Origin: an uncultured Desulfobulbaceae bacterium
Lineage (GTDB): Bacteria; Desulfobacterota; Desulfobulbia; Desulfobulbales; BM004
Assembly: GCA_947258675.1 (NCBI GenBank)
Contig: CAMYJP010000074.1
Location: forward strand, 1-18,979
Reading direction: 5' to 3'
DNA: 18,979 nt
Below the pieces are notes generated by a model that saw only the letters and a program-made list of their open reading frames with translations, had not been told where the DNA came from and did not search any database. The first letter of the stretch is position 1. Each line of letters opens with the position of its first letter. This document shows, in pieces, positions 1 through 7,409 of the stretch. A program made the position numbers and the translations under genes.

Positions 1-208
1 CTTCAGCGCAGATACCTCCTTCTATTTTTTTTTAATTTTCCATCCTGGTGGTCGCGCCAAGACGGGCCATATGGATTTCTATTTATGAAACAGCAACCCA
101 TTGATTTTTTGATCCCAGAGTACTTTCCGGGAAGATCTCCCTTTATTTGGTGGGGAATAATTTATGTTATTTTCTCACGCCTTTAAGGGAGATAATTTAC
201 AGAAGAAC

Positions 209-240
209 AGTATATACCACGGTGTGGTATAAAGGGTCAA
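209..240 (-). promoter_or_regulatory. Leftward MerR-style promoter with dyad operator
   Basis: Reading leftwards, TTGACC (235-240) and TATACT (209-214) are separated by 20 bp. The spacer carries a near-perfect 19-bp dyad, TATACCACGGTGTGGTATA (213-231). An over-long spacer filled by a dyad is the hallmark of promoters controlled by MerR-family metal or stress regulators. An alternative -10 (TATATA) would give an 18-bp spacer and a simple repressor site. The controlled gene would lie off the left edge, with a leader of about 200 nt that contains a GGAGG-like sequence near position 15. The rest of 1-415 holds T-rich sequence with no convincing gene. Confidence 0.5.
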
Positions 241-415
241 TAAAAAAGTAATTGAAATGTAATCAAAAGAAGGGTTTGTTCGTGGAGATATGCTGTTATT
301 AAAATATCATGTTTTTTTGTAACATTTTGATTTTTAATGTTTTTTTTGCGGCTTGGCTGTAGGACGATGAAACATTTGAGAGGATATCAATTTTTGATTG
401 CAATTGGAATAAAAA

Positions 416-640
416 TTATTTTTTTTTCACATTTAATCCAAGTTTTCTTATCCTTTCAACCAGTTGAACTTCAGTTATTTCCTCAGGATCAAACTGGAGA
501 TAGATTTTTCCTTCCCCGTAATTAACAGAAACGCTGACGACGCCATCTGTGTCACCCAGAATGGTTTCCACATCTTCGGCGCAACCGGCACAAACGATAC
601 CTTCTACCGGTAGGGTAATTTTTGCTATGTGTTCATTCAT
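416..640 (-). CDS. Small HMA-domain heavy-metal-binding protein (copper chaperone-like)
   Basis: The 74-residue product is a single heavy-metal-associated domain (ferredoxin-like fold). It carries the metal site GIVCAGC near its N-terminus (C17 and C20), followed by the usual acidic helix and a C-terminal strand ending in KLGLNVKKK. Proteins of this kind carry Cu(I) or another soft metal in the cytoplasm, usually to a P-type ATPase; no ATPase is visible here. The frame stays open upstream to an ATG at 784, which would add 48 residues including a Cys/His-rich stretch. I prefer 640 because it begins right at the HMA fold and leaves about 160 bp for the divergent promoters. Neither start has a strong ribosome binding site. 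The downstream side faces a MerR-style promoter, which fits a metal-response context. Confidence 0.72.
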   Translation of the reverse strand: MNEHIAKITLPVEGIVCAGCAEDVETILGDTDGVVSVSVNYGEGKIYLQFDPEEITEVQLVERIRKLGLNVKKK

Positions 641-799
641 TTGAGAATAATCTTGGTGTTTTTTCCCATGACGGGAGCAGGAAGAATGTGTTACTCGTGG
701 GAAAGTATTTTTTTGTGATTTATAAAATTGTATAACCTCACCAATAGAATTTTCGCAAGACATTTTTCTTATGTTTGTTAACAATTGATAGTGGAAAAA

Positions 800-2485
800 A
801 TGCAGCTTTTTAAGCCTAGCAAAAAAACAGAGTATTATGGTGTGGTCGGTTTTTTTTCCATTATTATTCCGTTGATCCTTTATATTTCCCGCACCGTAGA
901 TGATAATAGACTTACAAGCTGGGGCTGGATTTTCACAAGTGAGAATGTTCTTTTGCTTTTTGGAGTTCTTCTTATAAGCCCTATATTTTCCTTTGTTATT
1001 TCATGTACCCCTGAACTACCAAAGAGACTCAAACCGGTTTTTCTATTACTGGTTTCTTATTTTGCAGCTAGGTATTTCTGGCAAGCGCCTGAAGTTATTC
1101 TTGATACTGCGCGATACTTTACCCAGGCAAAGCAACTTGCTCTAAACGGACCTGGCTACTTTTTTTCAGAGTGGGGGAAAGAGATCTTTGCCTGGACAGA
1201 CCTTCCCCTTATCCCTTTTTTGTATGGCATGGTTTTTTCCTTTTTTGGGGAGCACAGGGAAAATATCCAGCTTTTTACGACTCTTCTGTATTCCGGAACA
1301 GTGCTGCTCGTGTATTACTGGGGTAAAGAGCTGTGGGACGAAAATACTGGTTTTTACGGAGGCATGTTTCTTTTAGGTTTTCCCTATCTCTATACACAGG
1401 TACCGCTTATGCTGGTCGATGTACCGACCATGTTTTTTTTCATGCTGGCAGTATACTTGACAACGATGGCGGTCCGCCTTGGAGGTTGGCCACGGCTTTT
1501 GGCCGCCGCCTTTGCCCTTTTTCTTTCAATTTTTACCAAATATTCAAGCCTTGTTTTTCTCCCCGGGCTAATTGTGTTGTTTTTTGTACATCTTTATTCA
1601 AACCCTCGACAAACCTTAAGAAGAGGTTTGGTTTTAGCTGCTACTCTCATTTCTCTGGTTGGGTTGGTGCTGGTTTTCAAATTTGAAGTATTCGCTGAAC
1701 AGATTCGATTCCTCATACAATATCAAAAACCAGGTCTCGGCCGCTGGGTTGAGGGATATCACTCCACATTTTTTTACCAGACCCATGCATTTATTACTCT
1801 TGGGGCTTTATTTTCGCTGTATGAGGCTTTCAGGAAAAGAGATATTACAATTCTGTGTGTTTGTGTTTTTGTGATTATCATTTTTGTTTTACAGATCAAA
1901 CGAATACGATACACAATGCCAGTTTTTCCCATGCTGGCGTTAATGGCAGCCTATGGCTTGAAAGACATAGGCGACAAGGAGATACGAAAATTTATTGTAT
2001 CCTGTGTAATCATCACATCTCTTGGTCTTGCGGTGTCAGGATATCTTCCCTTTTTAAAGAAAATGAGCGCAGTAAATATTCCTAATGCTGTCAACTTTTT
2101 GGAATCTTTAGATATTAATCAAATAGAGGCGACAACACTTCCCATTGATGAACAAATTGTCAACCCCGACGTTTCCATACCGTTGATAGACCTTTTTTCG
2201 TCAAAACAGGTAGTACATAAAACGGGAATTGATTTTTCCTCACCTGAAGGGGTTGAGACATCTTCTTTGCGCTTTACCTGGGAATTTCAAGTTCCTTCTC
2301 TTTATTATTCGCCGAGTATACATCCTCGACCCAAAAGGGCGGTCATGGTGGTTTCAGGGAAAAAAAATCAGTTGCTGCCTCAAGAGCTTCAAAAGGGACT
2401 TGAAGATTTTAACCACATGAAATCATTCCAATCTTCTACAGGTGTTTTTCGTTATCAGACATTTGTTCAAGTGTATTATGATTAG
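800..2485 (+). CDS. GT39/PMT_2-family membrane glycosyltransferase
   Basis: This is a multi-spanning membrane protein of about 561 residues with roughly ten hydrophobic segments. The first large extracytoplasmic loop contains the acidic DTAR motif (about D102 and R105), and a later segment has LVDVPTMFFFML, typical of dolichyl-phosphate-mannose/ArnT-like GT-C transferases. Such enzymes move a sugar from a polyprenyl-phosphate donor to lipid A, protein or another envelope acceptor; the substrate cannot be read from the sequence. The C-terminal ~130 residues are soluble. ATG 800 is chosen over in-frame TTG 785 and GTG 791; the ribosome site is weak (GTGGA). The TAG stop lies at the first bases of an inserted repeat element, so the last residues may have been altered by insertion. 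The gene stands alone and is divergent from the HMA gene. Confidence 0.75.
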   Translation: MQLFKPSKKTEYYGVVGFFSIIIPLILYISRTVDDNRLTSWGWIFTSENVLLLFGVLLISPIFSFVISCTPELPKRLKPVFLLLVSYFAARYFWQAPEVILDTARYFTQAKQLALNGPGYFFSEWGKEIFAWTDLPLIPFLYGMVFSFFGEHRENIQLFTTLLYSGTVLLVYYWGKELWDENTGFYGGMFLLGFPYLYTQVPLMLVDVPTMFFFMLAVYLTTMAVRLGGWPRLLAAAFALFLSIFTKYSSLVFLPGLIVLFFVHLYSNPRQTLRRGLVLAATLISLVGLVLVFKFEVFAEQIRFLIQYQKPGLGRWVEGYHSTFFYQTHAFITLGALFSLYEAFRKRDITILCVCVFVIIIFVLQIKRIRYTMPVFPMLALMAAYGLKDIGDKEIRKFIVSCVIITSLGLAVSGYLPFLKKMSAVNIPNAVNFLESLDINQIEATTLPIDEQIVNPDVSIPLIDLFSSKQVVHKTGIDFSSPEGVETSSLRFTWEFQVPSLYYSPSIHPRPKRAVMVVSGKKNQLLPQELQKGLEDFNHMKSFQSSTGVFRYQTFVQVYYD

Positions 2486-2669
2486 TTTCCATCCGGGAAC
2501 GCCCCTTTTGAAAAATCTCGGCGTCGATTTTCAGAATTGCTTGTGCGACGTATTCATATACGACTCCGCGCAATTCTTTGATTTCCTGGATCTTTTCTAA
2601 AATTGTCTGTTTCCGAACTTGAAACAATTTAGTGTAGCCATCCGTAAAAAACAGACTTTCCGGTGGACA
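2483..2669. repeat. TIR-bounded miniature element, copy 1
   Basis: This ~187-bp stretch is closely similar along its whole length to 16304-16500. Its left end reads TTTCCATCCGGGAACG and its right end reads as an imperfect inverted copy (ACTTTCCGGTGGACA). The inner part contains a small palindrome, CGTAT-TCAT-ATACG (2549-2562), also found in copy 2. The element begins at the stop codon of the glycosyltransferase gene. No transposase is encoded; a ~50-codon reading frame on the minus strand is open in both copies. Non-autonomous MITE-like element is the likeliest reading. Confidence 0.75.
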
Positions 2670-3010
2670 TTAATTAGGCATCTACCTCATTTTTTTTGTA
2701 AATAAAATATCAGGTCGAAAAAAAGTAATAATTGTAATTTCAACTATAAAGAGGCTTCCGACTAGGTATGGCAATGAATATAGATTCATTATTTCCTTGA
2801 TTTTGCCTGCCACTTTGTAGTAACCTCTTGACCTCGGATGCCACAATGTAGTAATTTGTGCAGCACTTTTTTTGTAAATGGCTAGAAAGTGGGTTTATTA
2901 CGGATCAAAAAAGAAGGCTTGGCTGCAGTCGGTAACGTTTGAACCAGTGGAAAAAATAAAAGAATTTCCACATCAATAGACCTGAAACTGTTCAATGAGG
3001 GGGGGATCGT
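2670..3010 (+). promoter_or_regulatory. Non-coding leader of the sulfur block with paired 16-bp direct repeats
   Basis: There is no gene in this 340-bp interval. TGCCACTTTGTAGTAA (2808-2823) and TGCCACAATGTAGTAA (2839-2854) are direct repeats 31 bp apart, three helical turns, which suits a pair of regulator sites. TTGACC at 2828-2833, between the repeats, is followed 17 bp later by GTAATT, a weak sigma-70 -10. If this is the promoter, the second repeat lies in the spacer and over the -10, a repressor-like position. The YedE gene has an excellent ribosome site, GAGGGGGG, just before its ATG. Confidence 0.4.
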
Positions 3011-4462
3011 ATGGAAGAAAAACGAAACGCAATGTGGGCCTACCTGATAACAGGTGTCCTTGTTTTGATCAGCCTAACGTACTGGGCGGTGGATACATAT
3101 TATATGTATCTGGTGGTTTATATCTGGTTCGGCTTTGCCTACGGTATGATGCTGCAGTATGGCAGGTTCTGCTTTGCCTCTGCTTCGCGGGATCTTTTTG
3201 CCGCCGGTGTGCCGCGAATGGCGGTCGGCATTCTGGTGGCTCTGACATTTTTCAGTTTGATCCAGGCAACCCTGGAAACTGTCAATATGAGCACCTTTCA
3301 TCCCGCACCCTTTGGTATCCATATGTTGATATCCGGGTCGGTTTTCGGGGTTGGCATGTGTCTTGCCGGCGGTTGTGCCTCGGGTTCACTCTACAAAGTG
3401 GGTGAGGGGAATATGACCTCGCTGCTGGCGGTTATCTTTGGCCTCTGTCTCGGCCAGGCCATCTTTGTTGATCTCGGCGGAATTTTTAACAACCTGATGC
3501 CCCAGGCCTGGGCTGATAAAGCGATGCAGACGGCTGCCGCCATCAAGGCTGGATCCGGTGTTGAAATTCCACTAAATTCATGGTTTGACCACTATCTTGT
3601 CGGCTATGTCTGGCACAAGCCGCAATTCACCGTTGCCAAGCTTATCTCCGGCGGGCATCCTGAGGCTTTCCATTATTTTATTGGTAATGCCTTTATTAAC
3701 TCTATTATTCCCGCCATGCTCATTCTCTGCATGATCTATTACTTCTATCCGCGCAAAGTCTTTTTGAAGAAAAAGAAGAAAGCCCTGAAAAAAGCGGGGT
3801 TGGAACCGATCACCGGATTGAAGGATGAACTGGAAGGAATCTGGACCATGATCACCGCTTCCAAACGAACCAGTTGGATGGGTATCCTGGTCGGAGTCAC
3901 CGCTGGTCTGCATATTCTGACCATGGCCGGTATGCAGAAAAAATTTGGGGTTACCAACTTTGGATCGTTGTTGAAAAGAATGGGACATTATTCCGATGTC
4001 TCGCTCAAAGGAACGGTATTTGATCCAGGCTACTGGTATATAACCAGCCAGGAAGGTCAATTGGGCGCCTGGATTCTGGAAAAATTCGGCTGGAACATGC
4101 ACGATAATATGTTTTTCGGCTATGTGAACGGTTTACCGGAACTCTGGCGCAATCCAGCGCTCTGGATGTCCCTGGGAATCGTTTTTGGCGCAATGGTCAT
4201 GGCCAGGTTGAACAATGAATTCAAATTTAAATTGCCTTCACCTGAATTAATCATGTGGGGTTTTTCCGGTGGCCTGCTCATGGGATTTGGCTCCCGCCCC
4301 TCTCTTGGTTGTAATATCGGTGGTTTCTTTATCAGGGCGGCTGGCGGTGACCCGAACGGCTGGGTTTACGGAACCGGTATGGTGATTGGCGCTTTTATCG
4401 GAGTTTCGTTTTTAAATTGGTTTACTGAACGAAGAATGCAAAAAGAAATGGCAGATTTTTAG
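3011..4462 (+). CDS. yedE: YedE/YeeE-family sulfur-compound permease (TsuA-like)
   Basis: A 483-residue polytopic membrane protein of the sulfur-transport (YeeE/YedE) family. Duplicated signature regions are visible: GRFCFAS with C54, GMCLAGGCASG with C122 followed by LYKVGEGN, and a C-terminal GFGSRPSLGCNIGG with C434. In the thiosulfate transporter TsuA, cysteines in equivalent conserved motifs relay the substrate across the membrane; those residues are all present. A charged lysine-rich cytoplasmic loop lies at about 249-270. The length exceeds single-unit TsuA and fits the longer YedE type. A TusA-like gene follows 38 bp downstream, the classic partnership for importing thiosulfate or another reduced sulfur species and passing sulfur to a carrier. 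Related YedE/TusA clusters are known in sulfur-disproportionating bacteria. The ATG is preceded by a strong GAGGGGGG site. Confidence 0.9.
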   Translation: MEEKRNAMWAYLITGVLVLISLTYWAVDTYYMYLVVYIWFGFAYGMMLQYGRFCFASASRDLFAAGVPRMAVGILVALTFFSLIQATLETVNMSTFHPAPFGIHMLISGSVFGVGMCLAGGCASGSLYKVGEGNMTSLLAVIFGLCLGQAIFVDLGGIFNNLMPQAWADKAMQTAAAIKAGSGVEIPLNSWFDHYLVGYVWHKPQFTVAKLISGGHPEAFHYFIGNAFINSIIPAMLILCMIYYFYPRKVFLKKKKKALKKAGLEPITGLKDELEGIWTMITASKRTSWMGILVGVTAGLHILTMAGMQKKFGVTNFGSLLKRMGHYSDVSLKGTVFDPGYWYITSQEGQLGAWILEKFGWNMHDNMFFGYVNGLPELWRNPALWMSLGIVFGAMVMARLNNEFKFKLPSPELIMWGFSGGLLMGFGSRPSLGCNIGGFFIRAAGGDPNGWVYGTGMVIGAFIGVSFLNWFTERRMQKEMADF

Positions 4463-4500
4463 GTACGCATAACAAACTACTTATTTAGGAGGAATGAATC

Positions 4501-4755
4501 ATGGCAGAAATTAAATTTGAAAAAACAGGTGACGGAAACTACTTACTTGATGTTTGTGGTTATGTCTGTCCGCATCCGCAATTGTATACGAAGAAATCTC
4601 TTGAGAAGATTGAAGAAGGGGATGTAATTGATGTTGTCTTTGATAATCCTTCATCAAAGGAAACTATTGTCCAGATGTGTGAAGCAGCAGGAAATGAAAT
4701 TATAGAAGAGAAGACCGAAGGTGGAAAGCTGTATTTAAAAATAGAAAAAGGCTAA
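4501..4755 (+). CDS. tusA: TusA/SirA-family sulfur carrier protein
   Basis: 84 residues with the family motif CPHP (C23) after a first strand (YLLDVCGYVC), then KKSLEKIEEGD and a C-terminal strand. TusA-family proteins carry a persulfide on the motif cysteine and hand sulfur to other enzymes. Next to a YedE permease the paralog TsuB acts in thiosulfate uptake, so this copy is more likely a transporter partner than the tRNA-thiolation TusA. An extra cysteine, C19, precedes the motif. The ribosome site is a perfect AGGAGG eight bases before the ATG. A strong terminator follows, so the permease and carrier form a two-gene operon. Confidence 0.9.
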   Translation: MAEIKFEKTGDGNYLLDVCGYVCPHPQLYTKKSLEKIEEGDVIDVVFDNPSSKETIVQMCEAAGNEIIEEKTEGGKLYLKIEKG

Positions 4756-4780
4756 CGAGCTGTTTTTCGCTCACAAAGAG

Positions 4781-4819
4781 GCCGGGTTTGGCATTAGTAG
4801 TGTCAACCCGGGGTTTTTT
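4781..4819 (+). terminator. Rho-independent terminator after tusA
   Basis: CCGGGTTTGG... pairs with ...TCAACCCGG around a short A/T loop and is followed by GGTTTTTTG. It lies 25 bp after the tusA stop and closes the yedE-tusA operon. Confidence 0.85.
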
Positions 4820-4955
4820 GACTACGTAATAATTCGGTAGAAATTTTTCTTTCATAATAGTATGTTAACTCCCGTGTTCAGCGTTAAACGGGAAAATGGT
4901 AAACGGTAAACGAAAATTTTTTCAAAGCAGTTTTTGACCAAACGAGGGGGGAAAT

Positions 4956-5285
4956 ATGAAGACACCATTTGTTGTTATATTATTAATTTTGATTGGCGTT
5001 TTAGGATTTGTTATCGGATACAGCATTGCACCGACTGATGTAAGTGTTGTCAGGCATGGTGCCCCCCAGGCATCTTCCGGCGGTGGCGGACAGGCGTCCG
5101 GCGGCTATGGCGCGGACTCCGGTGGCTATGGCGCGGATTCCGGTGGCTATGGTGCTGCCCCAGCGGCTGGTGGATATGGCGCTCCTGCAGCTGGTGGTTA
5201 CGGTGCTCCCGCAGCTGGTGGTTATGGTGCTCCTGCAGCTGGTGGTTATGGCGCTCCCGCAGTTGGTGGGTATGGAGCGAAATAA
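4956..5285 (+). CDS. Membrane-anchored Gly/Tyr-rich tandem-repeat protein
   Basis: 109 residues. The N-terminal ~25 form one hydrophobic helix (VVILLILIGVLGFVIGY) with little positive charge, so it is probably a signal anchor with the tail outside. The remainder is low complexity: eight GGYGA units, first as GGYGADS, then GGYGAPAA, ending GGYGAK. The repeat tail is about 60 residues and contains only G, Y, A, P, D, S and V plus the last K. Such Gly/Tyr repeats suit a flexible, self-associating or adhesive filament-like segment; this is inference, and I recognise no named family. The ribosome site is GAGGGGGG. It sits between the tusA terminator and the Usp gene and probably shares a transcript with the latter. 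Confidence 0.8.
   Translation: MKTPFVVILLILIGVLGFVIGYSIAPTDVSVVRHGAPQASSGGGGQASGGYGADSGGYGADSGGYGAAPAAGGYGAPAAGGYGAPAAGGYGAPAAGGYGAPAVGGYGAK
5100..5282 (+). repeat. In-frame tandem repeats (21- and 24-bp units)
   Basis: The repeats encode GGYGADS (21-bp units, the first copies) and GGYGAPAA (24-bp units, the later copies). Neighbouring units differ mostly at third positions, for example GGTGGTTACGGTGCT against GGTGGTTATGGTGCT, so they are old enough to have drifted synonymously while keeping the protein sequence. Copy number is expected to vary between strains. Confidence 0.85.
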
Positions 5286-5327
5286 TGTTTATAAATTCTC
5301 CGTAAACTAAAAAGAGAGGGGGATATT

Positions 5328-5792
5328 ATGAAAAACATTTTAATTGCCGTTGACGATACTAAAGCCACGAAAGAGATATTTTCCAAATGTACAAATATAT
5401 GCAAATGCATGGCGCCGGATGTCATTAATCTTCTTTATGTAGAAAAGTACGAGGGTGCTTCACTCATGGATGATATGCTCGGCGAAGCGGAGCTCTCTAC
5501 CCTGAAAGAGGTTCTTGAAGGAACGGAATATAAAGAAGCGCTTGATGAAAAAGCCAATAAAGTCTTGCAATACTATAAAAGCATGCTGGAAAAGAGTCCA
5601 CCGGTTCCAAATGTAAAGACCATACTCAAATCAGGTCATCCGGCTGAAGAAATTTTGAAAACAGCAGAAGAAAATGATGTGGATATGATTATGATCGGTT
5701 CGACTGGTGTGAAAGGTTCCCAGCTGTTAATGCGCAGTGTCAGCAGAGAGGTTGTTTTCAATGCTGATTGCCCGGTGCTTGTAGTGAAGTAA
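5328..5792 (+). CDS. Universal stress protein (UspA fold), degenerate ATP motif
   Basis: 154 residues, single Usp domain: N-terminal strand MKNILIAVDDT, then KTILKSGHPAEEILKTAEENDVDMIMIGSTG and the C-terminal CPVLVVK. ATP-binding Usps carry G-2x-G-9x-G(S/T). Here the first two glycines (GSTG) are present, but the third is replaced in LLMRSVS by Arg, so ATP binding is doubtful and the protein may be of the non-nucleotide UspA type. Cysteines at CTNICKC near residues 21-27 are unusual and could be thiol-active. The AGAGAGGGGG ribosome site is strong. It lies 42 bp after the Gly/Tyr repeat gene and ends before a strong terminator. The neighbourhood suggests a stress or sulfur-state role, which is inference. 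Confidence 0.88.
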   Translation: MKNILIAVDDTKATKEIFSKCTNICKCMAPDVINLLYVEKYEGASLMDDMLGEAELSTLKEVLEGTEYKEALDEKANKVLQYYKSMLEKSPPVPNVKTILKSGHPAEEILKTAEENDVDMIMIGSTGVKGSQLLMRSVSREVVFNADCPVLVVK

Positions 5793-5860
5793 TGCGATGA
5801 TTTTTTTCCTGGAATACCTTCCAGGTATTAGTAATACAAAACATTAGGTTTATTTATGCT

Positions 5861-5907
5861 GCCAGAAGAACCCCCGAGAGCGGAGGTTCTTCTGGCTTTT
5901 TTGTTTG
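5861..5907 (+). terminator. Strong Rho-independent terminator after Usp gene
   Basis: A 12-bp perfect stem, GCCAGAAGAACC with GGTTCTTCTGGC, encloses a 12-nt loop and is followed by TTTTTTG. A smaller hairpin (CCTGGAA/TTCCAGG) lies upstream at about 5809-5826 without a T-run. Confidence 0.92.
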
Positions 5908-6056
5908 TTTCTTGATTCAATAATTGAGGCAGATAGGTACAAGGCTTCGAGAAAAAAATATCAGAAATTATAGGGTTCCAGGGTGGTGATGTATTTGAAT
6001 GCGCCACTGAAAGGGGGATAGCCGACAAAACAGGCTGTTCACCCGGAAATAAAAGT

Positions 6057-7409
6057 GTGGTGATTTTGGGCGGAGGGCTTTCAGGGCTCGCATCTGGATA
6101 TGTTCTCTCTCAAAATGGCTTGCCGGTAAGGGTTTTTGAAGGATCAAACACAGTCGGCGGCCTTTCAAAAACAATAGCCTATGCAGGTTTTCTTTTTGAT
6201 TTAGGCGGTCACAGGTTTCTTACAAAGAATAAAAAGATAGAGGATTTTGTCTTAAACCTGATGAAGGACAACTATCTTACTGTTTCACGTACTAGTAAAA
6301 TTTATATGATGAACAGGTATTTTGACTATCCTCTCAAACCGGCCAATGCGATTTTCGGTTTGGGATTAGGTACGACGTTTCATATTCTTTTTGATTACTG
6401 CAAGGTTAAAGTGAAAAATTTATTCAAGACCCCAGATATTGTGTCGCTGGAGGATTGGATTGTCAGTCAGTTCGGCCGCAAAATGTTTGACTTGTATTTT
6501 AAAGGATACAGTGAAAAAGTCTGGGGAATACAATGCAGAAAAATCAGCAAGGAATGGATTGACCAGCGAATCAATGGTCTCTCTTTATGGGAGGCAATTA
6601 AAAACGGCATTTTCAAAGTAAGCGGTAGAAAAATTCTTACCTTAACAGACGAGTTTTTTTATCCTCCCAAGGGAATCGGTCAGATATCCGACCGTCTTAA
6701 GGATGGAATTGAAGCCAATAATCATGTCAAGACCGGCTCCAGGGTTATGGAAGTAAACCATAAAGATAACAGGATCACAGATATTGTTATCAAAAACGGT
6801 GAAAATACTTATACAGCTGTGGGCTGCTCCTTTGTTTCCAGCATTCCACTAACCACCCTGGTAGAGATGATGCACCCCCTGGTTCCTGAGGATATTCTTG
6901 AGGCTTCTGCAAAATTAAAATATAGAGATTTAATAATTGTAACCGTAATGCTAAACAAAAATAGTGTTACCGATCTTACATGGCTATATCTGCCCGGTGA
7001 TGATATTCCTTTTGGCAGGATTCATGAACCAAAAAACTGGAGTATGGAAATGGCACCGGAAGGCAAAACCCACCTGGTGATCGAGTACTTCTGTTTTAAG
7101 GGAGACAGGATTTGGAATTCAAGTGACAAAGAATTAACCGACTTAACAGTAAACCACTTAAAAGCACTTAATTTTATTGATAAAAACGATGTGCTTGACA
7201 GCTGTGTACTACGGCTGCAGAATGCCTATCCGCTATTTGAGGTTGGCTACATGGACCATTTTAATAAAATTGCTAAATATTTATCTAATTTCAAGAACTT
7301 ACACATAATAGGTCGGAGTGGGAAGTTTAAATATTATAATATGGATCACGCCATCGAGTCAGGTATTGAAGTGGCGGAGGAAATATTGGACAAATCCTCG
7401 TTACTATGA
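6057..7409 (+). CDS. FAD-dependent amine-oxidase/protoporphyrinogen-oxidase-fold enzyme
   Basis: 450 residues. The N-terminus VVILGGGLSGLASGY is a dinucleotide-binding GxGxxG fold, followed by the second FAD motif GGLSKT and the GGHRF segment (about residues 38-53). A mid-domain KTPDIVSLEDWIVSQFG and a C-terminal FAD-closing segment (GYMDHF... HIIGRSG) fit COG1232-like oxidoreductases and UDP-galactopyranose-mutase-like enzymes found in polysaccharide clusters. The substrate is unknown; a heme-pathway role is not supported by context. The start is GTG at 6057, since no ATG exists in frame back to the stop at 5934; the ribosome site is poor. The stop overlaps the start of the next gene by 4 bp (ATGA), so the two are translationally coupled and probably act on the same product. 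Confidence 0.8.
   Translation: MVILGGGLSGLASGYVLSQNGLPVRVFEGSNTVGGLSKTIAYAGFLFDLGGHRFLTKNKKIEDFVLNLMKDNYLTVSRTSKIYMMNRYFDYPLKPANAIFGLGLGTTFHILFDYCKVKVKNLFKTPDIVSLEDWIVSQFGRKMFDLYFKGYSEKVWGIQCRKISKEWIDQRINGLSLWEAIKNGIFKVSGRKILTLTDEFFYPPKGIGQISDRLKDGIEANNHVKTGSRVMEVNHKDNRITDIVIKNGENTYTAVGCSFVSSIPLTTLVEMMHPLVPEDILEASAKLKYRDLIIVTVMLNKNSVTDLTWLYLPGDDIPFGRIHEPKNWSMEMAPEGKTHLVIEYFCFKGDRIWNSSDKELTDLTVNHLKALNFIDKNDVLDSCVLRLQNAYPLFEVGYMDHFNKIAKYLSNFKNLHIIGRSGKFKYYNMDHAIESGIEVAEEILDKSSLL

Noticed and set aside
1..22. Shine-Dalgarno and start of a leftward gene at the left edge
   Set aside because: A GGAGG-like sequence is visible on the minus strand, but no start codon follows within proper distance inside the window.
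337..525. 62-codon frame starting near 337 on the + strand
   Set aside because: It overlaps the HMA gene antisense and is mostly low-complexity T-rich sequence; no ribosome site.
2436..2627. 63-codon minus-strand frame across the end of the glycosyltransferase gene
   Set aside because: It lies within the repeat element and runs into the coding sequence; kept as a finding about the element, not as a gene.
5100..5282. CRISPR array
   Set aside because: Units are contiguous, in frame with no spacers, and encode GGYGA repeats.
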